Source: Demequina lutea (lineage in GTDB: Bacteria; Actinomycetota; Actinomycetes; Actinomycetales; Demequinaceae). Taken from it: DNA of 64,000 nt. Of the stretch, positions 62,477 to 64,000 are shown in pieces (position 1 is the stretch's first letter; each line of letters opens with the position of its first letter). The stretch is from NCBI RefSeq assembly GCF_013409005.1, contig NZ_JACBZO010000001.1:310001-374000 (forward strand), in the 5' to 3' direction. Position numbers and translations under genes: made by a program. The notes under the pieces were generated by a model. It ran no database searches. It saw only the letters and a list, made by a program, of their open reading frames with translations, and had not been told where the DNA came from.

Positions 62477-63451
62477 CTACAAGGTGGGTTTGAGCAGGTG
62501 CGTCTCTATGGCGACAATCCGTGGATGCCCGTCGTGGTCCATCACATGTGCCACCAGTACGCCACCCGCCGGCAGGAACGGCATCGTGCGTGGAAGAGCC
62601 CCCCTCGTCTTGCCAGTGATGCGAGACCGAAGGAGCGCCACCATCGTGGGCAGCGTGGGACGGTGCACGCACACGACGCGGCTGCGCCGCTTGCCAAGCA
62701 AGGCAGCGTACGTCGCGGCGGTGGAGTCAGGATGTGTGCGGTGAGCCTCTTCCGTGAGCGACTCGTAACCGCGCACGGGAAGCCCCGCGGCCTGTGCGTA
62801 GGGGTTGACCGTTTGCACGCAGCGCACCGCCGCCGACGACACGATCCGAACGGTGCCGAACGCGGCGAAGAGGTCCTTGAGCTGCATGGCGCGTGCGGCA
62901 CCGCCCGTGGTGAGGGGTCGACGTTCGTCGGCTCCTTGCCAGGCCTTGCGACGCTGGGCACGCGCGTGTCTCGCCACAATGAAGACCCTGGTCTTCAGCC
63001 GACCCGCAGCATGCTCCTCGATCAGGCGCTCGAGCGGCCTCAGGTCATCATGAAAGGTGATGCGCTCCCTGGCCTCTTCCACCGTGAGCCAAGCAATCTC
63101 GTCGATCTCGTGCTTGGTGGCGGCCTTGACGGGCTCCCGCGCCGATGCGGCGGGGGCGTCGGGCGACGTCTCTTGAGCGGCCCAGTACCGCACCACCTTG
63201 ATCTTCCCGCCGGCGATCGGGTACCGCAGCGTCGGCAGGGGCACGCCGAGGTCGATCGTCACGCGAGTCTCTTCGGCAACTTCCCTCACGGCACACGCGG
63301 GCATCGTTTCGCCGGGGTCGAGCTTGCCCTTGGGCCACGACCAGTCGTTGTAACGCGGGCGGTGAACCGCGAGCACCTCGAGTTGCCCCTCGCGTTCTCG
63401 CCACACGAGGGCGCCCGCCGCGAGCACGGCGTCGGTAGCGAATGTCTTCAC
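62477..63451 (-). CDS. NUDIX hydrolase fused to histidine phosphatase (MutT1-like)
   Basis: 324 aa from GTG 63451, overlapping the polyphosphate kinase stop (GTGA). N-terminal NUDIX domain with GKLDPGETMPACAVREVAEET; C-terminal histidine-phosphatase domain beginning IVARHARAQRR. The same fusion occurs in mycobacterial MutT1, which clears 8-oxo-dGTP and diadenosine polyphosphates. Linked to ppk, as in related Actinobacteria. Confidence 0.88.
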   Translation of the reverse strand: MKTFATDAVLAAGALVWREREGQLEVLAVHRPRYNDWSWPKGKLDPGETMPACAVREVAEETRVTIDLGVPLPTLRYPIAGGKIKVVRYWAAQETSPDAPAASAREPVKAATKHEIDEIAWLTVEEARERITFHDDLRPLERLIEEHAAGRLKTRVFIVARHARAQRRKAWQGADERRPLTTGGAARAMQLKDLFAAFGTVRIVSSAAVRCVQTVNPYAQAAGLPVRGYESLTEEAHRTHPDSTAATYAALLGKRRSRVVCVHRPTLPTMVALLRSRITGKTRGALPRTMPFLPAGGVLVAHVMDHDGHPRIVAIETHLLKPTL

Positions 63452-64000
63452 TTGCGTGAGGTCCTGCGCTTGGGTTGACGTTCGATGTATATCTCCTGAA
63501 GGTCGCGGAGAGGCTCGCCCCCGCTTCCCATCGTGGTGACGGTCCAGTCGCCGTTCGCCGCGAGCTCCCACGCCGCCACGTCTTCCGACATCGCGAGATC
63601 GATGTTCTCGATCAGGAGCTCACGCTGGTCCGGGTCGGAGATTGAGATGAGCGCCTCGATGCGGCGGTCCAGGTTGCGGTGCATGAGATCGGCGGAGCCG
63701 ATGAACACGATGGGATCGTCGTCGCCCCTGAACGCGAAGACGCGCGAGTGCTCCAGGAACCGACCGAGTACCGATCGCACCCTGATGTTCTCGCTCAGCC
63801 CTGGAACGCCGGGCCTAATGGCGCAAATCCCACGGATGACGAGGTCCACTTGGACGCCGGCCCGAGAGGCGCGATAGAGGGCGTCGATGACCTTCTCGTC
63901 GACCACCGAGTTGATCTTGATCTTGACCCAGGCCTCGCCGCCCTCTCGGGCTCGAGTCGCCTCGGCATCGATCAGATCGATGAGGCCGGCGCGTACGGAG
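63448..64000 (-). CDS. ppk1: Polyphosphate kinase 1, C-terminal part, runs off window
   Basis: The last 183 codons are present; the gene continues beyond the right edge. Recognised by WVKIKINSVVDEKVIDALYRAS, GVQVDLVIRGICAIRPGVPGLSENIRV (split) and FLEHSRVFAF, which carries the second active-site His of PPK1, then the C-terminal segment with ADLMHRNLDRRIE. Makes polyphosphate from ATP at the membrane. The stop overlaps the NUDIX-phosphatase start. Confidence 0.93.
   Translation of the reverse strand, partial: SVRAGLIDLIDAEATRAREGGEAWVKIKINSVVDEKVIDALYRASRAGVQVDLVIRGICAIRPGVPGLSENIRVRSVLGRFLEHSRVFAFRGDDDPIVFIGSADLMHRNLDRRIEALISISDPDQRELLIENIDLAMSEDVAAWELAANGDWTVTTMGSGGEPLRDLQEIYIERQPKRRTSRK

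Overview
The window is GC-rich DNA from an actinobacterium, most likely Micrococcales. Support: strong GC bias at third codon positions, many GTG starts, a MutT1-like NUDIX/phosphatase beside polyphosphate kinase, a PadR/permease-prefix pair, and several genes whose -10 box lies only 6-7 nt before the start codon (leaderless transcripts). The genus cannot be fixed from the sequence. I see no rRNA, insertion sequence, integrase or CRISPR array.

Layout. 1-7.5 kb: a divergent catabolic locus with an M24 peptidase-fold enzyme (cut by the window edge) and a beta-hydroxyacid dehydrogenase on the minus strand, a LacI regulator, and a complete branched-chain-amino-acid-type ABC importer (livKHMGF-like). 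A 12-bp palindrome occurs in both promoter regions. 7.9-8.3 kb: tRNA-Phe, tRNA-Asp, tRNA-Glu. 8.4-12.6 kb: small zincin, NCS2 uracil/xanthine permease, galKE. 12.9-18.2 kb: a LacI regulator and a ChvE-GguAB-type multiple-sugar importer with a matching operator. 18.3-36.3 kb: housekeeping and accessory genes (SDR, beta-carbonic anhydrase, GH3 and GH5 glycosidases, two paralogous MFS carriers, PadR regulator, LtrA, siderophore-interacting protein, EamA exporter).

36.4-55.8 kb, starting just past a tRNA-Lys gene, is the most unusual region. It is a large catabolic locus of about 16 genes: an SDR lacking the catalytic Tyr/Lys, two tandem ketopantoate-reductase homologues, an amidohydrolase, a Dabb protein, a zinc alcohol dehydrogenase, a ribose-type ABC importer, an XRE-cupin regulator, a second M24 enzyme with an altered metal site, a second beta-hydroxyacid dehydrogenase, an aldehyde dehydrogenase, an FCD-GntR regulator, a VOC protein, and a 2-oxoacid/acetoin-type dehydrogenase (fused E1 alpha-beta plus E2, no E3). 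Its substrate is not identifiable by inspection. The pairing of M24 enzyme, beta-hydroxyacid dehydrogenase and dedicated importer at both this locus and the left edge is the best candidate for an undescribed pathway.

55.9-64 kb: sirtuin, VanZ-like protein, two AzlCD pairs around a lipoprotein, MsrB, a hypothetical protein, the NUDIX/phosphatase and the end of polyphosphate kinase.
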